A stretch of DNA of 64,000 nucleotides from Rhodovulum sulfidophilum (GCA_003241785.1 QFPW01000021.1:1-64000), one strand, 5' to 3'. Shown: positions 43,071 through 51,026, numbered from the stretch's first letter. A program made the numbers and translations. Notes: generated by a model not told the origin, from the sequence alone.

Positions 43071-43956
43071 TGGTTACACCCTTTGTTGTTGTCCAGATGT
43101 ATGGAACGTGTACAGGGTCCTTTTCTTTCGAGATACGGTCTGCGAAGACTTGCTGGACCCGATCAGCAAAACGTTTGTAGCTGAAGTTTTCGATAGGAGA
43201 CCCCCGGTATACAGGAGCGCCAACCGCTTGCATTCCTGTGTAGAACCACCCGTAGCCCGACGTAGGCGTTTCATCGTATTGGAAAACATCCTGCATCCTC
43301 TTTCTGTTGTAATCAATACGGTCCTTCCAAAGGCCACCCGTATGGTCATTAGGTTGTGCACCAAACAAGCGCTTGAGTGAAAGGTTGTGATTAACAGTAT
43401 AACCACCCGGTTGAGTAAGACCAGCATCAATACGACCACTGTGGAGTAGCATTGTTGCAATGGTTTCCTTCACATTTAATCCAGCGTTAAGGAGGTTTAC
43501 ATATTCCTTGGCACGAGGGAGGTTAGTACGGAAGCATTTGCACAAGTTAACAATCACAGTCGGGTCGAACTTGGCATCCTTGAACTCAACAGCTTGGATA
43601 CGTCCATTCAACATATGGAAAGTTCGGTCTGTATCCATACGTCCAAGCCAAGGGCTTTCAGCACCAAAGAACCCCTTAAACATAAGGTCAGTGGTAGAAG
43701 GATCACTATTTGCCATTCCACAATCATTGTTAAATGGGAAGATAACACCAACAGGATTACCTTCCTTGGGAAATGGGAAGTGAAGATCACCCGGCTTAGG
43801 GTCTAAGGGTTGAGTGCAATCACCAACATGGGTACTTTCATACTTCCTCAGTTCCCCATAGCAAGGGAGTGCGAGACGTTCGTGAATGACACCATCATCA
43901 GTTGCAAAGATATATGCATGACGACGACCATTCCACACATTCTTATATTCGGTCAT
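43048..43956 (-). CDS. Unknown 302-aa protein of the amidoligase region
   Basis: 302 residues; opens YKNVWNGRRHAYIFATDDG, with FPFNNDCGMANSDPS and FKGFFGAESPWLGRMD in the middle, and a helical C-terminal half with KRMQDVF and RFADRVQQVFADRIS. I recognise no family. The stretch IFATDDGVIHE and H/D-rich parts could suggest a hydrolase, but no motif is decisive. It sits between a class I amidotransferase-like gene and a tagged gene, overlapping each. Confidence 0.65.
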   Translation of the reverse strand: MTEYKNVWNGRRHAYIFATDDGVIHERLALPCYGELRKYESTHVGDCTQPLDPKPGDLHFPFPKEGNPVGVIFPFNNDCGMANSDPSTTDLMFKGFFGAESPWLGRMDTDRTFHMLNGRIQAVEFKDAKFDPTVIVNLCKCFRTNLPRAKEYVNLLNAGLNVKETIATMLLHSGRIDAGLTQPGGYTVNHNLSLKRLFGAQPNDHTGGLWKDRIDYNRKRMQDVFQYDETPTSGYGWFYTGMQAVGAPVYRGSPIENFSYKRFADRVQQVFADRISKEKDPVHVPYIWTTTKGVTNEKKASG

Positions 43957-44561
43957 TCAAAAGTCTCCACAAGATTAAAGAAGTAGTCAGTGCATTCCTT
44001 AGGGGTCCACTCAGGATGACCTTGGAAGCACAAGGCTCGTGTATGCTCATACCAAATAACTTCTGGCTCAATCATAGGACGAGGAAGTTTTTGTGTCTCA
44101 CCAAAGAAATCCCAACCATGATCTTCGGCATAGGCAAGGACCTCAGCTTTACGAGAGGGGATCATCATTTGGTGATGACAAGAAGATACTGTAAGTTCGG
44201 TGTCCCACAAAGTATCGTACACCTTATGTGGTGCATTGTGGCCAGTAACATGTTGGTACATACTACCACCAGACATGACATTCAAGAACTGTCCCCCACG
44301 GCAGATACCTACCAACAGTTGGTCAGTAGTAGTATCCTTAAATGCATCAAGGTCCCGTCTGTCATTTTCCATATTGAACCCTACTCGTGCAGCAGGGTTT
44401 GGCTTTTGGTTATACAAAGCAGGGTTGATATCAGCACCACCGATGAACACTACAATATCAGCTTCGTGTTGATTAAATACTATTGGATAACCACGGTCAA
44501 AGAACATCTTCCCAACAGGGCTGTCACGACCTACAATATAAACATTTTTCTTAGATGTCAT
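43953..44561 (-). CDS. Class I glutamine amidotransferase-like hydrolase
   Basis: 202 residues from the ATG in the upstream tag. VVFIGGADINPALYN (about 34-48) and LVGICRGGQFLNVMSGG (nucleophile Cys in G-I-C-R-G, about 77-93) match the gamma-glutamyl hydrolase/PuuD type of class I amidotransferase; CFQGHPEWTPKEC (about 176-188) supplies the His and Glu of the triad. PuuD-type enzymes cleave gamma-glutamyl amide bonds. With amidoligases nearby it could reverse gamma-glutamyl attachments. Confidence 0.85.
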   Translation of the reverse strand: MTSKKNVYIVGRDSPVGKMFFDRGYPIVFNQHEADIVVFIGGADINPALYNQKPNPAARVGFNMENDRRDLDAFKDTTTDQLLVGICRGGQFLNVMSGGSMYQHVTGHNAPHKVYDTLWDTELTVSSCHHQMMIPSRKAEVLAYAEDHGWDFFGETQKLPRPMIEPEVIWYEHTRALCFQGHPEWTPKECTDYFFNLVETFE

Positions 44562-44844
44562 CGTCCTTATCGCCTTGTTGCATTGGATCATACTTTAGTT
44601 CACGTACTCTAATGGCCCAAAGTGTATGAAGAACTGTACGATAGTTAGCTACCACTTGTCCATCAAAAGTACTGCGAAGATTAAATTGACTAAATAGTCC
44701 ACTCACAGATAGTTCAGGGTCGGTTACTACTTCCCAAGGGTGAGTAAGGGGATTATAACCATTAGTTGAATATGTTAATCCAAGGAGTATGTCCCCCCTT
44801 TTAAGTTGACTAGAGGGGACAATTTCGTAATTAGACGAGTTCAT
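44551..44844 (-). CDS. Tagged small protein 11
   Basis: 97 residues from the ATG at 44844. Body SSQLKRGDILLGLTYSTNG, later QVVANYRTVLHTLWAIRV. Ends ELKYDPMQQGDKDDDI; the start of the class I amidotransferase-like gene is in the last codons. It overlaps the upstream gene by 14 bases. Confidence 0.76.
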   Translation of the reverse strand: MNSSNYEIVPSSQLKRGDILLGLTYSTNGYNPLTHPWEVVTDPELSVSGLFSQFNLRSTFDGQVVANYRTVLHTLWAIRVRELKYDPMQQGDKDDDI

Positions 44845-45508
44845 TCTTCCATGCCTTTTGGGCATCCTTAAGTGCACGGGTGGTTTTGTTGATCCAAGTA
44901 TCACCCCAATTGTTGCACTGTCGGGGATCAAAACCATATTCCACAGTAAGGAAGCGCAGGAGTTTCTGTTGAGATGTAGTGGGGGTAATAATCTGACTGA
45001 TAGGATTATCTACCAGAGCATTATCAAATACCAACCCCTTCTTACGAAGGTGGGACAAAAGAAGATCAGGATAAGCCAGCCGCTTGGGGTCAGGCTTCTT
45101 CGGAGGATCAATCTTATCCTTCAATTCGGTAAGCTCTTTGTAGTATCCAGTAAGGGCTTCCTGATAGGACTTAGGTGAAGTTGCCCAAAGATAAATATCA
45201 CCTGTCTCCTTATGACGATGAAGCTTACCTTCTTCCTTCCTCTCGTCGTTCTTCACACCCTTAAAGACAAGCTCAAAGCCACACTTAGGGAGGAACTCAT
45301 CAAGTCCACTACGGGACATTTGGTTCTCAGTAACTGTAATGAACAACAAAGCGAAGTCACGTTTGAAGCCCTGATCAATAAGGCTCTTGACAGTAGCCAT
45401 TCGTGCATTCACTTGGAGTTTCGGATTGTCCGACTTCAGATTAGGAATGTCCCAATTGATAATGTGAGAAGCCGTGCATGTGGTACTTACTGCTGCATGT
45501 TGAACCAT
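44831..45508 (-). CDS. Unknown 225-aa protein in the tagged-gene region
   Basis: 225 residues, opening VSTTCTASHIINWDIPNLK, then VNARMATVKSLIDQGFKRD and FALLFITVTENQMSRSG, with a long Lys-rich helical middle (ELTELKDKIDPPKKPDP). Not recognised. A ribosome site AAAGGACG precedes the ATG. It stands alone between two tagged genes. Confidence 0.65.
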   Translation of the reverse strand: MVQHAAVSTTCTASHIINWDIPNLKSDNPKLQVNARMATVKSLIDQGFKRDFALLFITVTENQMSRSGLDEFLPKCGFELVFKGVKNDERKEEGKLHRHKETGDIYLWATSPKSYQEALTGYYKELTELKDKIDPPKKPDPKRLAYPDLLLSHLRKKGLVFDNALVDNPISQIITPTTSQQKLLRFLTVEYGFDPRQCNNWGDTWINKTTRALKDAQKAWKNELV

Positions 45509-45534
45509 TGGTTCGTCCTTTTGTTTAATTAGAA

Positions 45535-46032
45535 TTAAATATCTTCATCTTTGTCACCCTGTTGGGTGGGATCGTATTGCAATATAGAAGGCTTAGGTAT
45601 TTCTACCCATCGTCCTCTTTTGAAAGTATTACCACTTCTCGATTTCATTTCAAAATCGGGGTCCCACTTTTCTACATCAACAGATGTTCCATAGTATCCA
45701 TTCGAACAACCAAAGAACCTCATATCGACGTGACCTTTGTTAGTCGCTAAACAATAAAAGGTCCATTCTTCTGCATCATCAGACATACCTTCTGGATTTG
45801 GCCCTGAGTGTTCATAAGAACGTTCCTCAGCAACAAGAATGGGACTATTGAGTAACAATTCAAGATCACTATTGTCAAAATCAATAATGTCAACCCATTC
45901 GCAACAATCCTGATGGTGGATAAATCTATACTTCTCCCCTTCTGCTGTATGAAAGACAAAGAAGGCTTCATCCATTCCACCAATGCCTACTTTAACAAAG
46001 GTCTTACCGACCATATCTCCTAAGTTTCTCAT
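45535..46032 (-). CDS. Tagged protein 12: DUF7448-like domain plus tag
   Basis: 165 residues. The body has the DUF7448-type pattern seen in many phages and bacteria: MVGKTFVKVGIGGMDEAFF, FIHHQDCCEWVDI, SPILVAEERSYEH, EWTFYCLATNKGHVD and GCSNGYYGTSVDV. Proteins of that type usually end near S-N-G-Y-Y; here about 45 more residues follow and end ILQYDPTQQGDKDEDI. This shows the tag as an add-on to a recognisable domain. The gene starts near a plus-strand promoter but reads the other way. Confidence 0.82.
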   Translation of the reverse strand: MRNLGDMVGKTFVKVGIGGMDEAFFVFHTAEGEKYRFIHHQDCCEWVDIIDFDNSDLELLLNSPILVAEERSYEHSGPNPEGMSDDAEEWTFYCLATNKGHVDMRFFGCSNGYYGTSVDVEKWDPDFEMKSRSGNTFKRGRWVEIPKPSILQYDPTQQGDKDEDI

Positions 46033-46059
46033 AACATTTCCCTATATTTTATTTGTGTC

Positions 46060-46089
46060 TTGACAGAGGACTTTCTGATGTGATATAAT
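46060..46089 (+). promoter_or_regulatory. Plus-strand sigma70-like promoter inside the leftward operon
   Basis: TTGACA, an 18-base spacer and TATAAT on the plus strand, sharing TTGACAGAGG with the promoter at 59234. It would transcribe against the leftward genes. A hairpin with arms GGAAGT/ACTTCC follows at about 46099-46132, so a short antisense RNA is possible. Confidence 0.65.
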
Positions 46090-46144
46090 TAATCCATAGG
46101 AAGTTTAGGATAATCTCTAAAACCCAATTAGTAGGGACTTCCGA

Positions 46145-46546
46145 TCATCCATAGTTGCTAAAGTCCATACGAACCTTAAGCATCTTCTCCCGATGAGCCT
46201 TCAAACGTTCTTCCTGCTCTGCCCTAATCTTTTTATATGCTATCCTATTCTTCCACTTCTGGTACCAACCGATTGGCATGTTAACCATTGCTTCATCTTT
46301 GGTAGGAAAAGATTGGGCATTGTGTAAAGAATAAGTCCAATCAGGCTCACCCCACCTAACTGTCCAATATTGAGTATCACCAAGGAAGCCTTTTACGAGA
46401 TAGTACCTACCGTACTTACGGATGACTCGATGTCTACTTAAGAAGGTACCTATTGCAAACAATATGCCGGATAATATAGCAACCGTTAGGATGAATGTAA
46501 TACCAGAGATAACAATTTGTAGCCAAATTGGTAATGTTTCCATCAC
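46145..46546 (-). CDS. Membrane-anchored basic protein (133 aa)
   Basis: One N-terminal transmembrane helix (about 8-33, LQIVISGITFILTVAILSGIL) then a basic soluble part with YYLVKGFLGDTQYWTVRWG and a Lys/Arg/Glu-rich helix near the end. No family recognised. It is the last gene before the intergenic stretch containing the opposing promoter. Confidence 0.65.
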   Translation of the reverse strand: MMETLPIWLQIVISGITFILTVAILSGILFAIGTFLSRHRVIRKYGRYYLVKGFLGDTQYWTVRWGEPDWTYSLHNAQSFPTKDEAMVNMPIGWYQKWKNRIAYKKIRAEQEERLKAHREKMLKVRMDFSNYG

Positions 46547-46903
46547 TCACTCCTTAAGTTTATTCAACTGAGTCTTAAGAACTTCCTTGACATCCTTCAT
46601 TACATCACGAACTTCTTCATTCATAACGACCATTTCGGATGCTTCACTTACAGCAATGAGTTGCATTGTTTGTTTGGAGGGGATTGCAACTGCTACCACA
46701 AGTACTGCTAAGATGAATATCCAACAGATGATGGGGATACTACCATGGACACAGCTACGACCATATCGTGTGTCGTATTCCATAAAGTATGTGACCGTAA
46801 GAAAGAGGACACAAATGCCACCAAAAATTGTGATAGCTACACAAACGGCTTGAAGGTTTCCTAAAATATCAATGAGGTACAGTACCCAAGATAGAGAGTT
46901 CAT
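46547..46903 (-). CDS. Multi-TM membrane protein (118 aa)
   Basis: Three hydrophobic helices (about 6-20, 22-40 and 55-73) and a helical, charged end with VMNEEVRDVMKDVKEVL. It abuts its neighbours on both sides. Unknown function; part of a small membrane-gene group (46145-47567). Confidence 0.65.
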   Translation of the reverse strand: MNSLSWVLYLIDILGNLQAVCVAITIFGGICVLFLTVTYFMEYDTRYGRSCVHGSIPIICWIFILAVLVVAVAIPSKQTMQLIAVSEASEMVVMNEEVRDVMKDVKEVLKTQLNKLKE

Positions 46904-47220
46904 TACACTTTTTCCTTATCGAACTGATCAGACTTGATCTTCTGTTTGGGATTATTGAGGATGCTACGCAGAGTGGTCATACCCTTATGGTCGTCTACAA
47001 GGGGACGGAATTTATCCATAGAATAGTCCGGTTCCCAACCATTAATACCCTTCTTATTATGTACTTCTTGAAACAATAAACCAGTCATAATTCTACCAGT
47101 ACGTCTCATAGCTGTAGGTTTATCCCTAATGGTGAGTATAGTCCCCTCTTTGATAACATTACCAATACGGGCACCACATGCTTTAATACAAACAACCTTC
47201 TGGCCAACATGAAATGTCAT
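46903..47220 (-). CDS. KOW/SH3-like protein without the tag
   Basis: 105 residues from the ATG at 47220 (ATGA overlap). Body TFHVGQKVVCIKACGARIG, then GTILTIRDKPTAMRRTG and GLLFQEV: the same small-barrel pattern as the tagged proteins. It ends in a Lys/Asp-rich helix instead of the tag, which makes it a natural untagged comparison. Confidence 0.7.
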   Translation of the reverse strand: MTFHVGQKVVCIKACGARIGNVIKEGTILTIRDKPTAMRRTGRIMTGLLFQEVHNKKGINGWEPDYSMDKFRPLVDDHKGMTTLRSILNNPKQKIKSDQFDKEKV

Positions 47221-47567
47221 TTCTTCCACCCTACAACTGATTTCCAAAATGGAATTGAGAGAAACACACGAGGGAAACCATCGGGAAATACGTGATACCA
47301 ACGGTAGCCTAGTGCATCGTACAGTTCTTTAGCCTCTTTAGGCCATACATAAAGGCATACGCCCCTACCGCACCACGAGTGCCCCAACCTATAGGCCATG
47401 GCCACTGTGAACCTTGTGTCCTTAATCCTAAGGTAGTCTTTATAACGTGCCCTAATGTCAAGGTACATAATGAATGTGGCAAAGAAAAACACCCAATGAA
47501 GGATGACAGATGAAACAAGAGCCAATAGAAGAATAAGTAAAGGTCTTTGATATGGTAAATAAATCAT
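47217..47567 (-). CDS. Membrane protein (116 aa)
   Basis: One or two N-terminal hydrophobic helices (about 8-36, LLILLLALVSSVILHWVFFF), then a soluble part with SWCGRGVCLYVWPKEAKE and FPDGFPRVFLSIPFWK. Overlaps both neighbours by 4 bases. No family recognised. Confidence 0.65.
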   Translation of the reverse strand: MIYLPYQRPLLILLLALVSSVILHWVFFFATFIMYLDIRARYKDYLRIKDTRFTVAMAYRLGHSWCGRGVCLYVWPKEAKELYDALGYRWYHVFPDGFPRVFLSIPFWKSVVGWKK

Positions 47568-48055
47568 GTCCGCCCCTTATACCAATCAGGTGTTTTCCTA
47601 CGAGACCAAACAGGTGGCCTACTATCACGTTCTGTCCACTTGAGGTTCATGAACAAACGATATCGTTCACAAACAGATAGGTCAGTACGTAGTTTAAACT
47701 CAGTACAATCAACAAACGGTTGGAGTGATCCAGCAGGGACCTTATGCCTATTTCGATCCGCAAACTGAATCACTCCCTCACATCCATGGACCCGCTTGTA
47801 GATGCTGCTATAGATAGCGCAAAGGGCCAGCCCATGATCAACCAACCATCCGAAGTTACCTCTTGTCCTCCCCGTCCAAAGGGTGCAAGGGTGTTTCTGG
47901 TAGGCTGATTTATAATGCGGCCCATTCCCCACACCATGTCTACGTAGTGCAGTAGAGAGCATCTGCGCAGTCTCAAGTATCATCTTCACCAAACGTTTGT
48001 CGTCCAATGCTAATGCACTTTGGATAGGGGAATCATAGGTCGCAAATATGTTCAT
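47564..48055 (-). CDS. Pyrimidine-dimer glycosylase/endonuclease V-like protein
   Basis: 163 residues matching the phage family related to T4 endonuclease V: MNIFATYDSPIQSALALDD, RLVKMILETAQMLSTAL (about 21-37), HPCTLWTGRTRGNFGWL (about 55-71), a PFVDC segment and a C-terminal W/R-rich stretch. T4 DenV repairs UV dimers, but members of this subgroup lack proof of that reaction. It is probably a DNA-processing or repair enzyme. Confidence 0.7.
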   Translation of the reverse strand: MNIFATYDSPIQSALALDDKRLVKMILETAQMLSTALRRHGVGNGPHYKSAYQKHPCTLWTGRTRGNFGWLVDHGLALCAIYSSIYKRVHGCEGVIQFADRNRHKVPAGSLQPFVDCTEFKLRTDLSVCERYRLFMNLKWTERDSRPPVWSRRKTPDWYKGRT

Positions 48056-48283
48056 TTAGTTCAAAATCCTCTGAGGATAAAGATACGGAGGGTTCTTGCG
48101 TTGATATTCCTCAATCGTCTTGAAGCCTTTAATCATACCGTCAATTACCTTTTCGGCAGCTTCGCGCGAAGGGAGGGGAGTAGGGAAGGTTTTCCATTCC
48201 CCCCCGTCCTCACTAATATCAATTACACAAATCTCCCCGTCCTTAAAGGGGATAGGAGAGATACGGAACATTTTTTGTGTCAT
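48056..48283 (-). CDS. Small beta-rich protein (75 aa)
   Basis: 75 residues: RISPIPFKDGEICVIDISED, EWKTFPTPLPSREAAEKVI, a strand-strand-helix pattern like small DUF1508- or YegP-type folds, then a short Pro/Tyr-rich end. Coupled to the AAA+ gene by 4-base overlap. Function unknown. Confidence 0.6.
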   Translation of the reverse strand: MTQKMFRISPIPFKDGEICVIDISEDGGEWKTFPTPLPSREAAEKVIDGMIKGFKTIEEYQRKNPPYLYPQRILN

Positions 48284-49563
48284 TCGAGGAAACCTCCAAA
48301 CTGTTTCTTTTCTTCCATAACAGCCTTACGGAAGTGGAACTCACCAATATCACTGCGATAAACCATGTGTTCCTGATTGAACTTCACAAGGTCCTTGGAA
48401 CCATTGATGATAATGGAGGCTGTATCATCATCATCATCATCTTCGTCCTCAGCATCATGGCCGTAATGTTCCTTACGACGTTTAAGGGCACTAATTAGGA
48501 CACGATTAAGAGGATCATCCTTAACGAACTTCTTCTTATCTTCACCCTCTTCCACCTGCTTATTGACTTCAATGGTGAATGAACCAAAGGGAAGGATAGA
48601 ATGAATACGTTTAAGATCGGACTCAGTAAGTTCAACCTTATTCCCCTTGTCATCAAACATAGCGGTGAGTTGTGCCCTGATGTAGGCATTACCGTCATTC
48701 TGAATATTAAGATGCTTGAGGACTTCACCAATAGACTCACCATAACGGTTCATATCTTCAACAACATGCTTAAGCATATCGAAGTTGAACTTACCCATAA
48801 TGGTGGCAAAGGTAATAATCTTTGAGATTTGAGTCTTATCTTTCAAGTTTTCTTCACAATATTCCTGAATGAATTGATCCTCAAGACCTACGTAATTGTA
48901 CCGATACATGAAACGACCGGGACGATTCTTGAAATAGGCATTCACCTTATAGGTGTCGTTGACAGTGACAGCGAAAAGCTTCTTTGCACTGAACAAACCA
49001 TCAAAGGTGGACAGAAGCATAGTCTGCTTGGCGTCATCATAGACCTTTTCGAACTCATCAAACACCACAAGAGCAGGTTGCTTGATTTGTGCAAGGAAGT
49101 CATTGAAGCTCGGACCACAGAAAGCACCACCTACCAGAAGGCATACATAACCCTTAGCAACAAAGTCACGGGCCAATACCTTAGTCAGTAGTGTCTTACC
49201 GGAACCCTTTTCGCCCTCAAGAAGAACACCAGTATTACCCGGACGATCTTCAAAGGTTTGCATAATGCGCTTGGCACGACTATTGGCAGAACCATATACC
49301 TTATGGTCAATACCAAAGTCATCACGCTTTTCAAGGTAATACCCTTGCATAGATGCACAGATGCTATAAGTGCCCGGAGGAAGTTCATCAAGAAAATCAA
49401 ACTCAGGCTCATCGATTATAACGAAGACGTTGCCTTGGCGATGAAAAACCTTCTTTGCACCTGCCACAGCTACAAGCTTTTTTTCTTTCTTTTCCCCCTC
49501 TTTGGAGGCACTCTCACCACCAACAGCCGCAGCCATGGTTGCCATAAAGTCAAGACCTGACAT
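48280..49563 (-). CDS. AAA+ ATPase
   Basis: 427 residues. Walker A LLEGEKGSGKTLLTKVLAR (about 113-131), Walker B ALVVFDEFEKVYD (about 160-172), a sensor-like AVTVNDTYKVN and an arginine-rich RPGRFMYRYN (about 209-218). The C-terminal ~70 residues include a run of eight acidic residues. The layout fits classical AAA+ ATPases that remodel proteins or DNA. It directly follows a tagged gene (TAATG overlap), so a role as an unfoldase for tagged proteins is one possibility; helicase-loader-type roles are equally open. Confidence 0.85.
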   Translation of the reverse strand: MSGLDFMATMAAAVGGESASKEGEKKEKKLVAVAGAKKVFHRQGNVFVIIDEPEFDFLDELPPGTYSICASMQGYYLEKRDDFGIDHKVYGSANSRAKRIMQTFEDRPGNTGVLLEGEKGSGKTLLTKVLARDFVAKGYVCLLVGGAFCGPSFNDFLAQIKQPALVVFDEFEKVYDDAKQTMLLSTFDGLFSAKKLFAVTVNDTYKVNAYFKNRPGRFMYRYNYVGLEDQFIQEYCEENLKDKTQISKIITFATIMGKFNFDMLKHVVEDMNRYGESIGEVLKHLNIQNDGNAYIRAQLTAMFDDKGNKVELTESDLKRIHSILPFGSFTIEVNKQVEEGEDKKKFVKDDPLNRVLISALKRRKEHYGHDAEDEDDDDDDTASIIINGSKDLVKFNQEHMVYRSDIGEFHFRKAVMEEKKQFGGFLE

Positions 49564-49820
49564 TAAATATCTTCCTCTTTGTCCCCTTGTTGCATAGGGT
49601 CATACCTAAGCTCAGGGTGTGTTACGATTTTGAATTGACGTTTGGGGTAATGTGTTTCACCCCTTGGTGTCATAATACTATAGACACGACCGTAATCATG
49701 TACTAATGGGTAAATAGCCCCAAGGGTTAGATACCTATAGGGCATATTAGTTCGTCTGTTGATATGATTTACACACTGGATGTATGTAGGACTTGACCCC
49801 TTGAGTTTTTGATTACCCAA
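49563..49820 (-). CDS. Tagged small protein 13 (TTG start)
   Basis: 85 residues from a TTG at 49820 with AGGA nearby; an ATG at 49745 would cut into the first strand of the barrel (YIQCVNHINRR, LTLGAIYPLVHDYGRV). Ends ELRYDPMQQGDKEEDI (Glu-Glu). It overlaps the upstream small gene by 52 bases in another frame, and its stop is in the TAATG start of the AAA+ gene. Confidence 0.68.
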   Translation of the reverse strand: MGNQKLKGSSPTYIQCVNHINRRTNMPYRYLTLGAIYPLVHDYGRVYSIMTPRGETHYPKRQFKIVTHPELRYDPMQQGDKEEDI

Positions 49821-49927
49821 TGTGCTTTCCTCACACCTTTTATAGCCCGTTTGTATGCTACAGCAGCGGCCTTCCGCCCCTCAACAAAGAGTTGGGCGTC
49901 AAGGTCAATGTTATTAGATGTCCTCAT
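49769..49927 (-). CDS. Small basic protein (52 aa)
   Basis: 52 residues: NNIDLDAQLFVEGRKAAAVA, then YKRAIKGVRKAHWVIKNSRG, helical and basic. A strong GGAG site 8 bases before the ATG supports it. It sits between two tagged genes and overlaps one of them. Confidence 0.6.
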   Translation of the reverse strand: MRTSNNIDLDAQLFVEGRKAAAVAYKRAIKGVRKAHWVIKNSRGQVLHTSSV

Positions 49928-49938
49928 ATGGCGTCTCC

Positions 49939-50241
49939 TTAGATGTCATCATCCTTGTCTCCTTGTTGATTCGGATCGTATTTCAATTCCTTTATGTAAT
50001 ACCCCCACAAACTTAAGTTACCAAAATCTTGTGGTATATGGAAAGTGTAGGAGTTTTTAGAGACTAATTTTCGATCTGCCCCTACATAGGAATTGGCCTC
50101 AAATTTCATCTGCCCATTGATCAGAGGGCCTACAATCTCATACTCTTCCCAATACCTAACAGTATCAGTAACGGTTCTTTTTGCTACAATAACACGGCCT
50201 ACCTGAAAATCCTCAGGGCCATTGATAGATTCCAGTTTCAT
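49939..50241 (-). CDS. Tagged small protein 14
   Basis: 100 residues. Body EDFQVGRVIVAKRTVTDTV, YEIVGPLINGQMKFEA, SH3-like with an unusual F-Q-V-G-R start of the barrel. Ends ELKYDPNQQGDKDDDI. It starts inside the cyclotransferase gene (29-base overlap). Confidence 0.76.
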   Translation of the reverse strand: MKLESINGPEDFQVGRVIVAKRTVTDTVRYWEEYEIVGPLINGQMKFEANSYVGADRKLVSKNSYTFHIPQDFGNLSLWGYYIKELKYDPNQQGDKDDDI

Positions 50242-50626
50242 CTTTACCCATCTCTCTCATGGCTTTGAAGTCACGCCAACTACGTGAATTGCCAACATAC
50301 ATCTGGCCTTCCACTCGTCCTCCATCATCAGTGAATACAGTCACAGGCTTACGGAGGTACATGCTACCATCAGGTGCATCCTCACGATAACCCTCAAGCC
50401 AATCAAGACGCTGTAGGGTTTCAGTTGCTGTCTTATCATTTTCAGGATTACCGATATCCCACACTTCAACCTTAATGCAATCGCCCTCAGATGGGGCAGC
50501 TACAGGGAAGCCAGCATAATATAGTTTGAAGCCACGGACGACACCTCCGACAACAAACTTACTATTCTTGAGAATACCATTATTCGAATGACCCTGCTTA
50601 AGGGTTCCATACACAATTGCGAACAT
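50213..50626 (-). CDS. Gamma-glutamylcyclotransferase (AIG2/GGCT) B
   Basis: 137 residues, a complete GGCT fold: FAIVYGTLKQGHSNNGIL (Y-G-T-L-x-x-G, about 2-19), FKLYYAGFPVAAPSEGD (about 34-50), VEVWDIGNP and a LDWLEGYREDAPDGSMYLRK segment holding the catalytic Glu (about 83-102). It should convert a gamma-glutamyl amide to 5-oxoproline and free amine. It is a clear match, unlike the divergent copy at 35509. Confidence 0.85.
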   Translation of the reverse strand: MFAIVYGTLKQGHSNNGILKNSKFVVGGVVRGFKLYYAGFPVAAPSEGDCIKVEVWDIGNPENDKTATETLQRLDWLEGYREDAPDGSMYLRKPVTVFTDDGGRVEGQMYVGNSRSWRDFKAMREMGKDETGIYQWP

Positions 50627-50641
50627 ATTTAAATTATTTCC

Positions 50642-51025
50642 TTATTCCACAATACTCACATCAGTAAGTTTACCATCAGTGACAGTGACTTCAATACGTC
50701 CAATATAGCTACCTTTAGTATAAAATCCTTGATTGACTGGGATGTCGGCGATCTTCAACGCCGGCTCGCCTAAGAAATTGGCTAAGAAAATTTCATTATT
50801 CTCAATGACTACATAACGTTTTTCTTTGACAATGACAGGCTCGTGGTATTCCGTCCAGTGTTCTTTGTCCTCCATATTCCAAAGAAGTTGGTCGCCGACT
50901 TTTGTAATTCCCGTGCCACTGTCTATTTTGGTATATTCAACTACCATGTTTTGGCGACCAACCCAAAGGACTTTAATTCTACGGTTATGGCCCTTCCATT
51001 CATACTCTTTGCCAACTTCAAACAT
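50642..51025 (-). CDS. Small barrel-type protein without tag (127 aa)
   Basis: 127 residues; FEVGKEYEWKGHNRRIKVL, GRQNMVVEYTKIDSG and a second half with VTVTDGKLTDVSIV. Two short beta modules are likely. It lacks the tag but opens like the tagged barrels. It is one of three adjacent genes (to 51787) of similar kind. No family recognised. Confidence 0.62.
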   Translation of the reverse strand: MFEVGKEYEWKGHNRRIKVLWVGRQNMVVEYTKIDSGTGITKVGDQLLWNMEDKEHWTEYHEPVIVKEKRYVVIENNEIFLANFLGEPALKIADIPVNQGFYTKGSYIGRIEVTVTDGKLTDVSIVE

Positions 51026-51026
51026 A

